Of a stretch of 64,000 bases of DNA, positions 19,333 through 27,280 are shown piece by piece; positions within the stretch are counted from its first letter, which is position 1; each line of letters opens with the position of its first letter. The stretch is from positions 124,001 to 188,000 of the forward strand of contig NZ_JAAGPD010000011.1 in NCBI RefSeq assembly GCF_017104565.1, read 5' to 3'. The notes beneath the pieces were generated by a model that was given only the letters and a program-made list of their open reading frames with translations, was not told the DNA's origin and ran no database searches. The DNA comes from Paraburkholderia sp. Tr-20389 (GTDB lineage Bacteria > Pseudomonadota > Gammaproteobacteria > Burkholderiales > Burkholderiaceae). Made by a program: the position numbers and the translations under genes.

Positions 19333-19740
19333 ATGGATGCCCCGATGACCCAGACTCTCCAACTCCCGCAGAAACCGTGCGCGCTGCGCGTCGTCCCGCA
19401 ACCGTCGGATGCGAACGTTCATGGCGATGTGTTCGGCGGCTGGATCATGGCGCAAGTCGACATTGCCGGCTCGATTCCCGCGAGCCGCCGCGCGAACGGC
19501 CGCGTCGCGACCATCGCCGTCAATTCGTTCGTGTTCAAGCAGCCGGTGTTCGTCGGCGATCTGCTGAGCTTTTACGCCGATATCGTGAAGACGGGCAACA
19601 CGTCGGTGACGATCTCCGTCGAGGTCTACGCGCAGCGCATGAGCCTCGCGGAAGAAACGGTGAAGGTCACGGAAGCGACCCTCACGTATGTCGCGACGGA
19701 TACCGACCGCCGACCGCGCGCATTGCCGCCGCTGGAATGA
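19333..19740 (+). CDS. acyl-CoA thioesterase, YciA-like hotdog protein
   Basis: A 135-residue single-hotdog thioesterase that hydrolyses acyl-CoA in the cytoplasm. The family motif DANVHGDVFGGWIM matches the catalytic Asp-containing helix region of YciA/BACH enzymes, and FVFKQPVFVGDLLSFYADIVKTGNTS is the second conserved block. ATG 19333 is used; ATG 19345 is equally possible. It is transcribed away from the exporter gene. The 288-bp region between them holds no gene, and no convincing promoter was seen. Confidence 0.88.
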   Translation: MDAPMTQTLQLPQKPCALRVVPQPSDANVHGDVFGGWIMAQVDIAGSIPASRRANGRVATIAVNSFVFKQPVFVGDLLSFYADIVKTGNTSVTISVEVYAQRMSLAEETVKVTEATLTYVATDTDRRPRALPPLE

Positions 19741-19748
19741 TGTCGCGT

Positions 19749-19771
19749 GCCGCGCCCGTTGCAGGCGCGGC
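19749..19771. terminator. possible GC-rich terminator hairpin
   Basis: GCCGCGCC-CGTTGCA-GGCGCGGC forms a perfect 8-bp stem between the convergent thioesterase and diguanylate cyclase/phosphodiesterase genes. There is no T-run, so intrinsic termination is uncertain. Confidence 0.35.
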
Positions 19772-19799
19772 CTTCAAACTTGACGGGTAAGTCCGGCGC

Positions 19800-22700
19800 T
19801 CAGGCGTCCGCCGTCTCCATTGCCGCACTTTCCGCGCCACGCTGCAGCATGCCGGGAATCGCATGGTGCGGCAGCGGCTTCGCGAAGAAATAGCCCTGCA
19901 TCTCGTCGCACGCGCGCTCCTTCAGGAAGTCGAGTTGCGTCGACGTCTCCACGCCTTCCGCGATCACCTGGAGATTCAGCGAGTGGGCGAGCGCGATGAT
20001 CGCGGACGTGATCGTCTCGTCATCTGACGATTCGCCGATATCCGACACAAACGATCTGTCGATCTTCAAGCGGTCCACCGGAAAGCGCTTCAGGTAGCTC
20101 AGGCTCGAATAGCCCGTGCCGAAGTCGTCGATCGCGAGGCCGATGCCGAGCGCGTGCAACTCGTTGAGCATCGACACGGCTTCTTCCGCGTTGCGCATGA
20201 TGGTGCTCTCAGTCAGTTCGAGTTCCAGGTATTGCGGATCGAGGCCGGTTTCCTCCAGCACCTGCATCACGAGCTTCGCGATATCGCGCTGCTGGAACTG
20301 TCTCGCTGACAGGTTCACCGACACACGCGCAGGCGGCAGACCTTCGTCCTGCCACGCCTTGTTCTGTCGGCACGCTTCGCGCAGCACCCATTCCGACAGC
20401 GGCCCGATCAGCCCGCTTTCCTCGGCCACGGGGATGAACTGCGACGGCGGAATCAGGCCCACTTCGGGATCGTGCCAACGCACGAGCGCTTCCATGCCGA
20501 CCACCTGGCCGGTTTCGATATCCACCTGAGGCTGGTAGTGCAACAGGAATTCGTTGTCACGCAGCGCGCGGCGCAAGCGCCGCTCCAGGTTCAGCCGCGC
20601 GCCCGCCGACACGTTCATCTCCGGCTGATAGAACTGGAACGTGTTGCGGCCCATGTCCTTGGCGCGGTACATCGCGAGATCGGCCTTCTTCATCAGCGTT
20701 TCGGCGTCGTCGCCGTCCTGCGGGAAGAGGCTCGCGCCCATGCTGCAGCCGACGTACAGCTCCGTGCCGTCGAGCCACACCGGTTCCGAAATCGACGCGC
20801 GCACGCGCTCCATCCACGCGATCAGCGACTGCTCGTCGACGGTATCCGTCATCACGATCACGAACTCGTCGCCGCCATGACGCGCAACGGTGTCGCTGGC
20901 CCGCGCGCAACGCGCGAGACGATCCGCGACCACCGACAGCAGCCGGTCGCCCACGCTATGACCCAAGCTGTCGTTGACGTTCTTGAAGCCGTCGAGATCG
21001 ATGAACACGACGGCGACGCCCTTGTGATGCCGCTGCGAAACGATCAGCGCATGCTGCAAGCGGTCGCGCAGCAGGTTGCGGTTCGGCAGACGCGTGAGGC
21101 TGTCGTAGTTCGCCTGATATTCGAGCTGTTCCTGATAGCGGATCAGCGCAGTCACGTCGTTGATGACAGCGATGTGGTGCGTGGTCTGTCCGTCGGCATC
21201 AGGCACGGGCGCGATATACAGCTGATTCCAGAACAGCGCACCGTCCTTGCGGTAATTGCGCAGCACCGCGCTCACTTCGCGGTTCGCCGCGAGCGCCTGA
21301 CGGATCGCCGCAATGCCTTCCTGATCGCGGTCGTCGCGCTGCAGCAGACGGCAGTCCTGGCCGATCACTTCCTGCGGATCGTAACCCGTGATGCGCTTGA
21401 ACGCCGGGTTCACGTATTCGATCAGATTGCCGTCCTTCGAAGGCCCCGTGATCAGGATCGCGTTGACGCTCGCATCGAGCGCGCGGCTTTGCAGGCGCAG
21501 CGCGAGATCGGCGCGCTTGCGCTCGGTGATGTCGGTGTACGAACCGAGCACGCCGATCACGCGACCGTCGCTGTCGGTGAACGGCAGCTTGCTCGTGACC
21601 GTCGTGCGATGCACGCCGTCGATCACCAGGTCGGTTTCGTAGTTCATCTTCGGCACGCCGGACACCATGACCTCGGTATCCTGGCGGCCCAGCGGATCGG
21701 CGAATGCGCGCCACGGCATGTCCTCGTCGCGCTTGCCGATCACCTGCTCCGGATAGGCAAGGCCCGCGTCGCGCGCGAACGCCATGTTGCAGCCGAGATA
21801 GCGCAGTTCCTTGTCCTTCCAGAAAATGCGCTGCGGAATATTGTCGATCACCGTTTCCAGCATCTGGTTGGAACGCTGCGCTTCGGCTTCCGCGTTGATC
21901 TGCTCGGTGACGTCGTCGGCGAGCACGAACAGGGAGGGCCGGCCCATGAAGGTCATCGCGTGATACGAGATGTCGGCGCTGATCTGGGAGCCGTCCTTGC
22001 GCCGGTGATGCCAGACGCCCGCCATCGTGCGCGGCCCGCCGGGCGTCACGTCGCTGCGCTGCAAGTGCGTTTCGAGCCGCGCGACTTCGGAGTGCGGGCG
22101 GATCGCGCGCACCGTCATCGCCAGAAACTCGTTCTCCGAGTAGCCGTATTGCTGGACGGCCGCGGTGTTCACGGCGAGAAAACGCAACGTGTCGCGATCG
22201 AAGATATACATCGGCACAGGATGCTGCTCGAACAACCCGCGAAAGCGCTCGTCGTTCCGGTGCAGCGCCTTGGCGATGCGCAGCTTCTCCCGCGCGACGT
22301 TTTCCCGCGCGCCAAACGTGTAGATGAGGAGCCCGCTGCCAGCGAGCATCGTGACGACGAGAAACAGCATCGCGTAGCGCGAGTCGCGCATCGACGCGTC
22401 GAGCGCCGCCTTCAGCGCGCGGTCTTCCTGCGCGCGCAGCTGATCCATGTGCGCTTCGAGGCGGTCGATGTCCATGCCGAGCCGCGTATAGGTCTGCGCG
22501 GCCCAGGCACGCGAGGCGTCCTGCTCGGGGGCCGTGGTTTTCGCGAGGGCGACCGCGATGTCCTGCTGCAGGCGGTTGCCATTGACCGTGAGCTCGTCGA
22601 GCGCGCCGCCGACGCCCGGCTGGCCCGCAAGCTGCTGATGCAGCGCCCGGTCGATCTGCGCGAGCGACGCGGACATATTCGTCACCGCATTCCCCGGGGC

Positions 22701-22922
22701 TGGCTCAGCCGACGCCTCGTAGCGCCCGAGCACGTCGAGACCGTCCTCGAGCGTCGAGCGATAGGCTTCCAGGTTCTGACGGATGGCCGTCGAACGGGCC
22801 GTGCGCGCATCGGCGTCGCGCTGTCCGCAAATCTGCGTGTACGCGACGAACGCGTTCGCGCCGACGGCAGCCGCGACGACGGCCAGATTGATCAGCAGCC
22901 GCTTCGATAGAAAAGAGATCAT
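19800..22922 (-). CDS. membrane PAS-GGDEF-EAL cyclic-di-GMP signalling protein
   Basis: A 1040-residue protein combining diguanylate cyclase and phosphodiesterase domains. Start ATG 22922 places a membrane helix at residues 9-29; a second is near 183-203, enclosing a periplasmic helical sensor region. Three PAS domains follow (about 226-340, 350-468, 478-594). The third is LOV-like: GQDCRLLQ with a cysteine at residue 524, then NYRKDGALFWNQLYIAPV. The GGDEF motif is intact (HGGDEF, 683-687), with DLDGFKNVND upstream. The EAL domain has EALVRW (811) and DDFGTGYSSLSYL, so both activities may be present. It ends convergent with the thioesterase gene. Confidence 0.92.
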   Translation of the reverse strand: MISFLSKRLLINLAVVAAAVGANAFVAYTQICGQRDADARTARSTAIRQNLEAYRSTLEDGLDVLGRYEASAEPAPGNAVTNMSASLAQIDRALHQQLAGQPGVGGALDELTVNGNRLQQDIAVALAKTTAPEQDASRAWAAQTYTRLGMDIDRLEAHMDQLRAQEDRALKAALDASMRDSRYAMLFLVVTMLAGSGLLIYTFGARENVAREKLRIAKALHRNDERFRGLFEQHPVPMYIFDRDTLRFLAVNTAAVQQYGYSENEFLAMTVRAIRPHSEVARLETHLQRSDVTPGGPRTMAGVWHHRRKDGSQISADISYHAMTFMGRPSLFVLADDVTEQINAEAEAQRSNQMLETVIDNIPQRIFWKDKELRYLGCNMAFARDAGLAYPEQVIGKRDEDMPWRAFADPLGRQDTEVMVSGVPKMNYETDLVIDGVHRTTVTSKLPFTDSDGRVIGVLGSYTDITERKRADLALRLQSRALDASVNAILITGPSKDGNLIEYVNPAFKRITGYDPQEVIGQDCRLLQRDDRDQEGIAAIRQALAANREVSAVLRNYRKDGALFWNQLYIAPVPDADGQTTHHIAVINDVTALIRYQEQLEYQANYDSLTRLPNRNLLRDRLQHALIVSQRHHKGVAVVFIDLDGFKNVNDSLGHSVGDRLLSVVADRLARCARASDTVARHGGDEFVIVMTDTVDEQSLIAWMERVRASISEPVWLDGTELYVGCSMGASLFPQDGDDAETLMKKADLAMYRAKDMGRNTFQFYQPEMNVSAGARLNLERRLRRALRDNEFLLHYQPQVDIETGQVVGMEALVRWHDPEVGLIPPSQFIPVAEESGLIGPLSEWVLREACRQNKAWQDEGLPPARVSVNLSARQFQQRDIAKLVMQVLEETGLDPQYLELELTESTIMRNAEEAVSMLNELHALGIGLAIDDFGTGYSSLSYLKRFPVDRLKIDRSFVSDIGESSDDETITSAIIALAHSLNLQVIAEGVETSTQLDFLKERACDEMQGYFFAKPLPHHAIPGMLQRGAESAAMETADA

Positions 22923-23103
22923 AGGTTCCGAACGTCGTTCGATCCTGCAGGCGGGGCGCGCGACAAAGCCGTTTACGGGGCGGCGCACGCGCGACGCGAT
23001 CGAAACAGGCGCTGCCGGGCGCAGCGCTTTACGCGCCAACCTTTGGATAACGGCAGCGTTCGGAAGAGATTGAGGGTAAAACCGAAAAAATCTTGCGCCC
23101 GAT

Positions 23104-23580
23104 TCAGCCTGCGAGCCCGAATTCCTTCATCGCCGGCACGAAATCGTGGTTGCTCGCCGCCTTGCGCGACAGTTTCGCGAGCACGTAACGCTGAAACGGC
23201 GCCAGTTGCGCCCATTGCGCCGCGCTCGGGGCAGCGAGATCCGCAAGCTCCGCCTGGTTCAGCACGGTCTCCGGCACGACTGCCGTGTCCCGCCATGCCG
23301 GGTTATCCTCGGGCGTAAACCATTCGGGCTCGACGTTCGCGTGCGTGCGCATCATCTCGAACAGGGCATGATCGAAGTTCGGCTCGATCGCCGTGTCGTC
23401 CTCGACGGGAAAGCGCGCCAGCAGCGCGCGGTCTTCGTGCGGCAGCATCTGCCATTGTTCGAGCGAAATCCGCAGCCCGAAACGGTCGAGATTGAATCGA
23501 ACGACCATCGGGATATATTTCAAATTCTCTGAAGATTCAATCTCGAAGTTGAACAGCAGGGGCGCATCATTGAGTCCCAT
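23104..23580 (-). CDS. nitrate-reductase-associated (NarM-like) protein
   Basis: A 158-residue protein resembling the conserved nitrate-reductase-associated family, whose cyanobacterial member NarM is needed for assimilatory nitrate reductase activity. Recognisable blocks are LLFNFEIESSENLKYIPMVVRFNLD, GLRISLEQWQMLP and LAPFQRYVLAKLSR. There is no signal peptide or membrane segment. It is divergent from fdhD across 117 bp. No nitrate reductase lies in the window, so a role in molybdoenzyme maturation is inferred from family and neighbour only. Confidence 0.75.
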   Translation of the reverse strand: MGLNDAPLLFNFEIESSENLKYIPMVVRFNLDRFGLRISLEQWQMLPHEDRALLARFPVEDDTAIEPNFDHALFEMMRTHANVEPEWFTPEDNPAWRDTAVVPETVLNQAELADLAAPSAAQWAQLAPFQRYVLAKLSRKAASNHDFVPAMKEFGLAG

Positions 23581-23697
23581 GACAGATTCCTCTTATTCGG
23601 CGGCCAACGCGCTATGCCGGTCTGAGGTATTTTAGAACCTTATTCGCGGCATGGCGGCCTTGGGGCCGGGTCGCTCCATTAGTGCAGGAGTCAGCAG

Positions 23698-24519
23698 GTG
23701 AACGAACTGGATACGGGCGAACAGCCGGGCATCGTCGAGCAGGCGGTGCGCCGTCACCGCGGCGGCGCGGTCGAAAGCGTCGCCGATCATGTCGGCCAGG
23801 AATGGCCTGTCGCGCTCGTCTTCAACGGCATTTCGCATGCGGTGATGATGTGTACGCCGCGCGATCTGGAAGAGTTCGCGGTCGGCTTTGCGATTTCGGA
23901 AGGGATCGTCGAGCGCGGCGCGCACATTCAGGACATCGAGGTCGAGTTCCGCGACGGCAAGTTGCCGCATGCTGAAGTGCAGTTGACCGTCGTGCAGCAG
24001 GCGTTCGCCGCCTTGAAGGAAAAGCGCCGCGCGCTGTCGGGACGCACGGGCTGTGGCGTGTGCGGGATCGAGAGCATCGACCTGCTCGATCTGGCGCCGG
24101 AACGCGTGCCCGACACCGGCTTCCTGGCGCGCCTCGCGCCCGATGCTATCGCCCGAGCCGCGAGGGAACTGCCCGCGCACCAGGCGCTCACGAAGATGAC
24201 GGGTGGCCTGCACGCGGCCGCGTGGTGCGACGCGACGGGCGCGATCCGTTATGCGTTCGAGGACGTCGGCCGTCACAACGCACTCGACAAGCTGATCGGG
24301 CGTCTGTCGCTGGACCGCGTCGACACGCGGGACGGATTCGTTTTCCTGTCGAGCCGCGCGAGCTACGAGCTGGTGCGCAAGGCGGCGCGAGTCGACATTC
24401 CGATGGTCGCGACGATTTCGGCACCGTCGTCGCTGGCCATCACGATTGCGCGCGAAGCAGGTGTGAGGCTGGTGAGCTTCTGCCGCGAGTCGAGTTACGT
24501 CGATTACGACACCGTCTGA
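23698..24519 (+). CDS. fdhD: formate dehydrogenase accessory sulfurtransferase FdhD
   Basis: Transfers sulfur from IscS-type desulfurases to the molybdenum cofactor of formate dehydrogenase. The 273-residue protein shows the essential CxxC loop in TGCGVCGIES, the block EEFAVGFAISEGIV and FEDVGRHNALDKLIG. GTG 23698 is the start; it gives the normal FdhD length. The gene is divergent from the NarM-like gene and converges on the enoyl-CoA hydratase gene 18 bp later. No formate dehydrogenase structural gene is present here. Confidence 0.93.
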   Translation: MNELDTGEQPGIVEQAVRRHRGGAVESVADHVGQEWPVALVFNGISHAVMMCTPRDLEEFAVGFAISEGIVERGAHIQDIEVEFRDGKLPHAEVQLTVVQQAFAALKEKRRALSGRTGCGVCGIESIDLLDLAPERVPDTGFLARLAPDAIARAARELPAHQALTKMTGGLHAAAWCDATGAIRYAFEDVGRHNALDKLIGRLSLDRVDTRDGFVFLSSRASYELVRKAARVDIPMVATISAPSSLAITIAREAGVRLVSFCRESSYVDYDTV

Positions 24520-24537
24520 CGCCTGCTTCTTTCACGT

Positions 24538-25302
24538 TCAGCTGAACTGGCGGAAGTCGGGCTTGCGCTTCTCGAAGAACGCCTTGAACGCTTCCTTCGC
24601 CTCGGGCGCGAGCAGCATCTTTGCGAAGTGCACGGCTTCGTCGGTCATTTGGGTCTGGATTTCGTGCTGCGCGGCGCGCTTCATCATTTGCTTGGTGAGG
24701 CGCAGCGACGAAGCAGGCAGTGCTGCGAGCTTCTGCGCCTGCTGGAGCGCGAACGCATCGACTTCGGCGGCGGGCAGCAGACGGTTCACGAAGCCCATGC
24801 GATGCGCTTCTTTCGCGTCGAACGGTTCGCCGAGCATCAGCTTTTCGGCCGCCGCCTGATAGCCGGCCACGCGCTGCAACAGCAGTGACGACGCGGCTTC
24901 CGGGCACAGGCCGAGTTGCGAGAAAGGCAGCGAGAACGTCGCGGTGTCGGCAGCGTAGACGAGATCGCAATGCAGGAGCAGCGTCGTGCCGATGCCGACG
25001 GCGGCACCCGCCACCGATGCCACCAGAGGCTTCTCCGCCGAACTGATTGCGCGCAGGAACTGGAACACGGGTGCGTCTTCGCCGACGGGCGGCTGCTTCA
25101 TGAAATCTTCGAGATCGTTGCCAGCGCTGAAAATGCCCGCGCTTCCGCGGATGAGCACCGCACGGATGGCGGTGTCCGTTTGCGCTTCGACCAGCGCGTC
25201 GGCCATCGTCTGGTACATCGCCGCCGTGATCGCGTTTTTCTTTTCCGCGCGGTTGAAGGCGATCGTTAGCACGTCGTGCGTGCGGGTTAGTTCGATTTCC
25301 AC
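24538..25302 (-). CDS. enoyl-CoA hydratase/isomerase (crotonase) family protein
   Basis: A 254-residue crotonase-fold protein expected to hydrate 2-enoyl-CoA in beta-oxidation. The oxyanion-hole segments are FNRAEKKNAIT and GSAGIFSAGNDLEDF, followed by VAGAAVGIGTTLLLHCDLVYAA. GTG 25302 is the start: it follows GGAAGGAGA with good spacing and removes an N-terminal extension (from 25413) that would read into repeat element 3. It lies downstream of thiolase on the same strand, separated from it by element 3, so its transcription may be uncoupled from the rest of the beta-oxidation set. Confidence 0.88.
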   Translation of the reverse strand: MEIELTRTHDVLTIAFNRAEKKNAITAAMYQTMADALVEAQTDTAIRAVLIRGSAGIFSAGNDLEDFMKQPPVGEDAPVFQFLRAISSAEKPLVASVAGAAVGIGTTLLLHCDLVYAADTATFSLPFSQLGLCPEAASSLLLQRVAGYQAAAEKLMLGEPFDAKEAHRMGFVNRLLPAAEVDAFALQQAQKLAALPASSLRLTKQMMKRAAQHEIQTQMTDEAVHFAKMLLAPEAKEAFKAFFEKRKPDFRQFS

Positions 25303-25380
25303 TGTTTGTCTCCTTCCAGGTTGCTGCTTTCCGCGAAGCGGGTGATTTGCCTGCGGCGCGGCTTTGCCGGGTTTTTCTGC

Positions 25381-26030
25381 GCTGGCATCCGCGCTTTCGT
25401 AGTGGTTGTTCATGCGTTGCCCCTGTGCGGGGCGGCACCTACTTTTCTTTGCAGCGGCAAAGAAAAGTAGGCAAAAGAAAGCCGCTCACACCGCTAGCTT
25501 TTGTACTTGCCTGCGGGCCCCCTACGGGTCCCGCACTCCACACGGCAACACATCGTTTTGCGCCCGTTGCCAGCGCCTTGAGCAGGCTCATCACCCACTC
25601 CAATCACCCGCAGGCAGCCAGCGGCAGCGACTCGTCTGCGCCGCCCAGGTGGCAAACTGTGTGTAGCTTGTCGCGCCATATGCGTTGACGATCCTACGAC
25701 ACCGATCCGCTTTTCAGTCCGGAGTGGTGCATCTACGTCGAGACGGCCTACACACAGTTTGCCACCTGGGCGGCCGTCGACTCCTGGTAACGCGGTCCGT
25801 GACGCGGGAATGTGAAGCGGGTGATGCGTGAGTTAGCACGCTGGCAACGCGCGCAAGCAGGCGCGTTGCCGCGCGGAGCGTAAGAACTGTTGGGGGCCCG
25901 CAGGCAACAACTAGCACTGGCGGTGTGAGCCCGCTTTCTTTGCTTACTTTCTTTGCGGCGGCAAAGAAAGTAAGTGCCGCCCCGCACAGGGGCAACGCAT
26001 GAAGCAAGACAACATAACGCGGATGCCCGC
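25381..26030. repeat. large foldback repeat element, copy 3 (B-A orientation)
   Basis: A 650-bp copy between two genes on the same strand: it begins 78 bp upstream of the enoyl-CoA hydratase start and ends 39 bp from the thiolase stop. The inner inverted repeats are 25641-25666 and 25748-25773. It matches copy 2 nearly base for base over about 580 bp; the main visible difference is a short stretch around 25496-25510. Tip hairpins, core direction and arm order are the same as in copy 2. Confidence 0.92.
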
Positions 26031-26069
26031 GAAGAAAAAAACGGCAAAGCCGCGCCGCAGGCAAAAACC

Positions 26070-27269
26070 TTAAACCCGCTCAATAATCCCAGCGGCACCC
26101 ATGCCGGTCCCCACACACATAGTGACCATCCCGTACTTCAAATTCCTGCGCCGCAGGCCATGAACAACGGTTGCAGCACGAATCGCACCCGTCGCCCCGA
26201 GCGGGTGACCCAACGCGATAGCGCCGCCAAGCGGATTGACCTTGGACACATCGAGCCCAAGATCGTTAATAACCGCCAGCGACTGTGCGGCAAACGCCTC
26301 ATTGAGTTCGATCCAGTCGATATCGTCCTGCTTCAGACCCGCTGCCTTCAGCGCAGCCGGAATCGCTTCCTTGGGCCCGATGCCCATGATCTCCGGCGGC
26401 ACCCCACGCACGGCGAAACTCACGAATCGAGCCAGCGGCGTCAGATTGAACTGCTTGAGAATCTTCTCCGACACGACGATCAACGCGCCCGCGCCATCCG
26501 ACGTCTGCGAGCTGTTACCCGCCGTCACCGTGCCCTTGTTCGCAAACACGGTGCGCAACTTCGCCAGCCCTTCCATCGACGTGTCCGCGCGCGGACCTTC
26601 ATCGAGCGCCACCTCACGCGTCTTCACGCGCACTTCGCCCGTCGCGAGATCGGGGAAACGCTCGGTGATCGTGTACGGTGCGATCTCGTCGGCAAACTCG
26701 CCCGCCTGTTGCGCGGCAAACGCCTTGCGGTGCGATTCGACCGAAAACTGATCCTGCTGTTCGCGGCTCACCTTCCAGCGCTCGGCGACCTTCTCGGCCG
26801 TCAGACCCATCCCGTACGCGATGCCGACGTCCTCATTGCGATCGAAGATATGCGGCGACAGCGACGGCTTGTTGCCCATCATCGGCACCATGCTCATCGA
26901 TTCGCAGCCGCCCGCGATCATCACATCCGATTCGCCGACGCGAATGCGATCCGCCGCCATCGCGAGCGCCGTCACGCCCGACGCGCAGAAGCGGTTCACC
27001 GTCACGCCGCCGACGGTGCTCGGCAGACCGGCGAGCAGCGCGCCCATCCGCGCGACGTTCAGGCCCTGCTCGGCTTCGGGAATCGCACAGCCGATGATCG
27101 CGTCTTCGATCAACGATGTATCGAGACCGGGCACCTGCGCCACAGCCGACTTGATCGCGTGCACCAGCAGTTCGTCCGGGCGCGTGTTCCGGAACATGCC
27201 GCGCGGCGCCTTGCCGATCGGCGTGCGGCTCGCGGCAACGATATATGCGTCCTGCAATTGCTTTGTCAT
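26070..27269 (-). CDS. acetyl-CoA C-acyltransferase (thiolase)
   Basis: Cleaves 3-ketoacyl-CoA in the last step of fatty-acid beta-oxidation. The 399-residue protein has the nucleophile cysteine in VNRFCASGVTALAMAA (about residue 91), the His motif GGAIALGHPLGATGA and the second Cys in CVGTGMGAAGI. It lies 11 bp after the FadB-type gene and is surely co-transcribed with it. Its final codons (GGG, ATT, ATT, CGG, GTT) contrast with C-ending codons upstream and abut repeat element 3. Confidence 0.95.
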   Translation of the reverse strand: MTKQLQDAYIVAASRTPIGKAPRGMFRNTRPDELLVHAIKSAVAQVPGLDTSLIEDAIIGCAIPEAEQGLNVARMGALLAGLPSTVGGVTVNRFCASGVTALAMAADRIRVGESDVMIAGGCESMSMVPMMGNKPSLSPHIFDRNEDVGIAYGMGLTAEKVAERWKVSREQQDQFSVESHRKAFAAQQAGEFADEIAPYTITERFPDLATGEVRVKTREVALDEGPRADTSMEGLAKLRTVFANKGTVTAGNSSQTSDGAGALIVVSEKILKQFNLTPLARFVSFAVRGVPPEIMGIGPKEAIPAALKAAGLKQDDIDWIELNEAFAAQSLAVINDLGLDVSKVNPLGGAIALGHPLGATGAIRAATVVHGLRRRNLKYGMVTMCVGTGMGAAGIIERV

Positions 27270-27280
27270 TTGAGGCTCCC

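Noticed and set aside
25303-25413. ATG-start extension of the enoyl-CoA hydratase
   Set aside because: It reads into element 3, and a GTG start with a strong ribosome site at the domain boundary is better.
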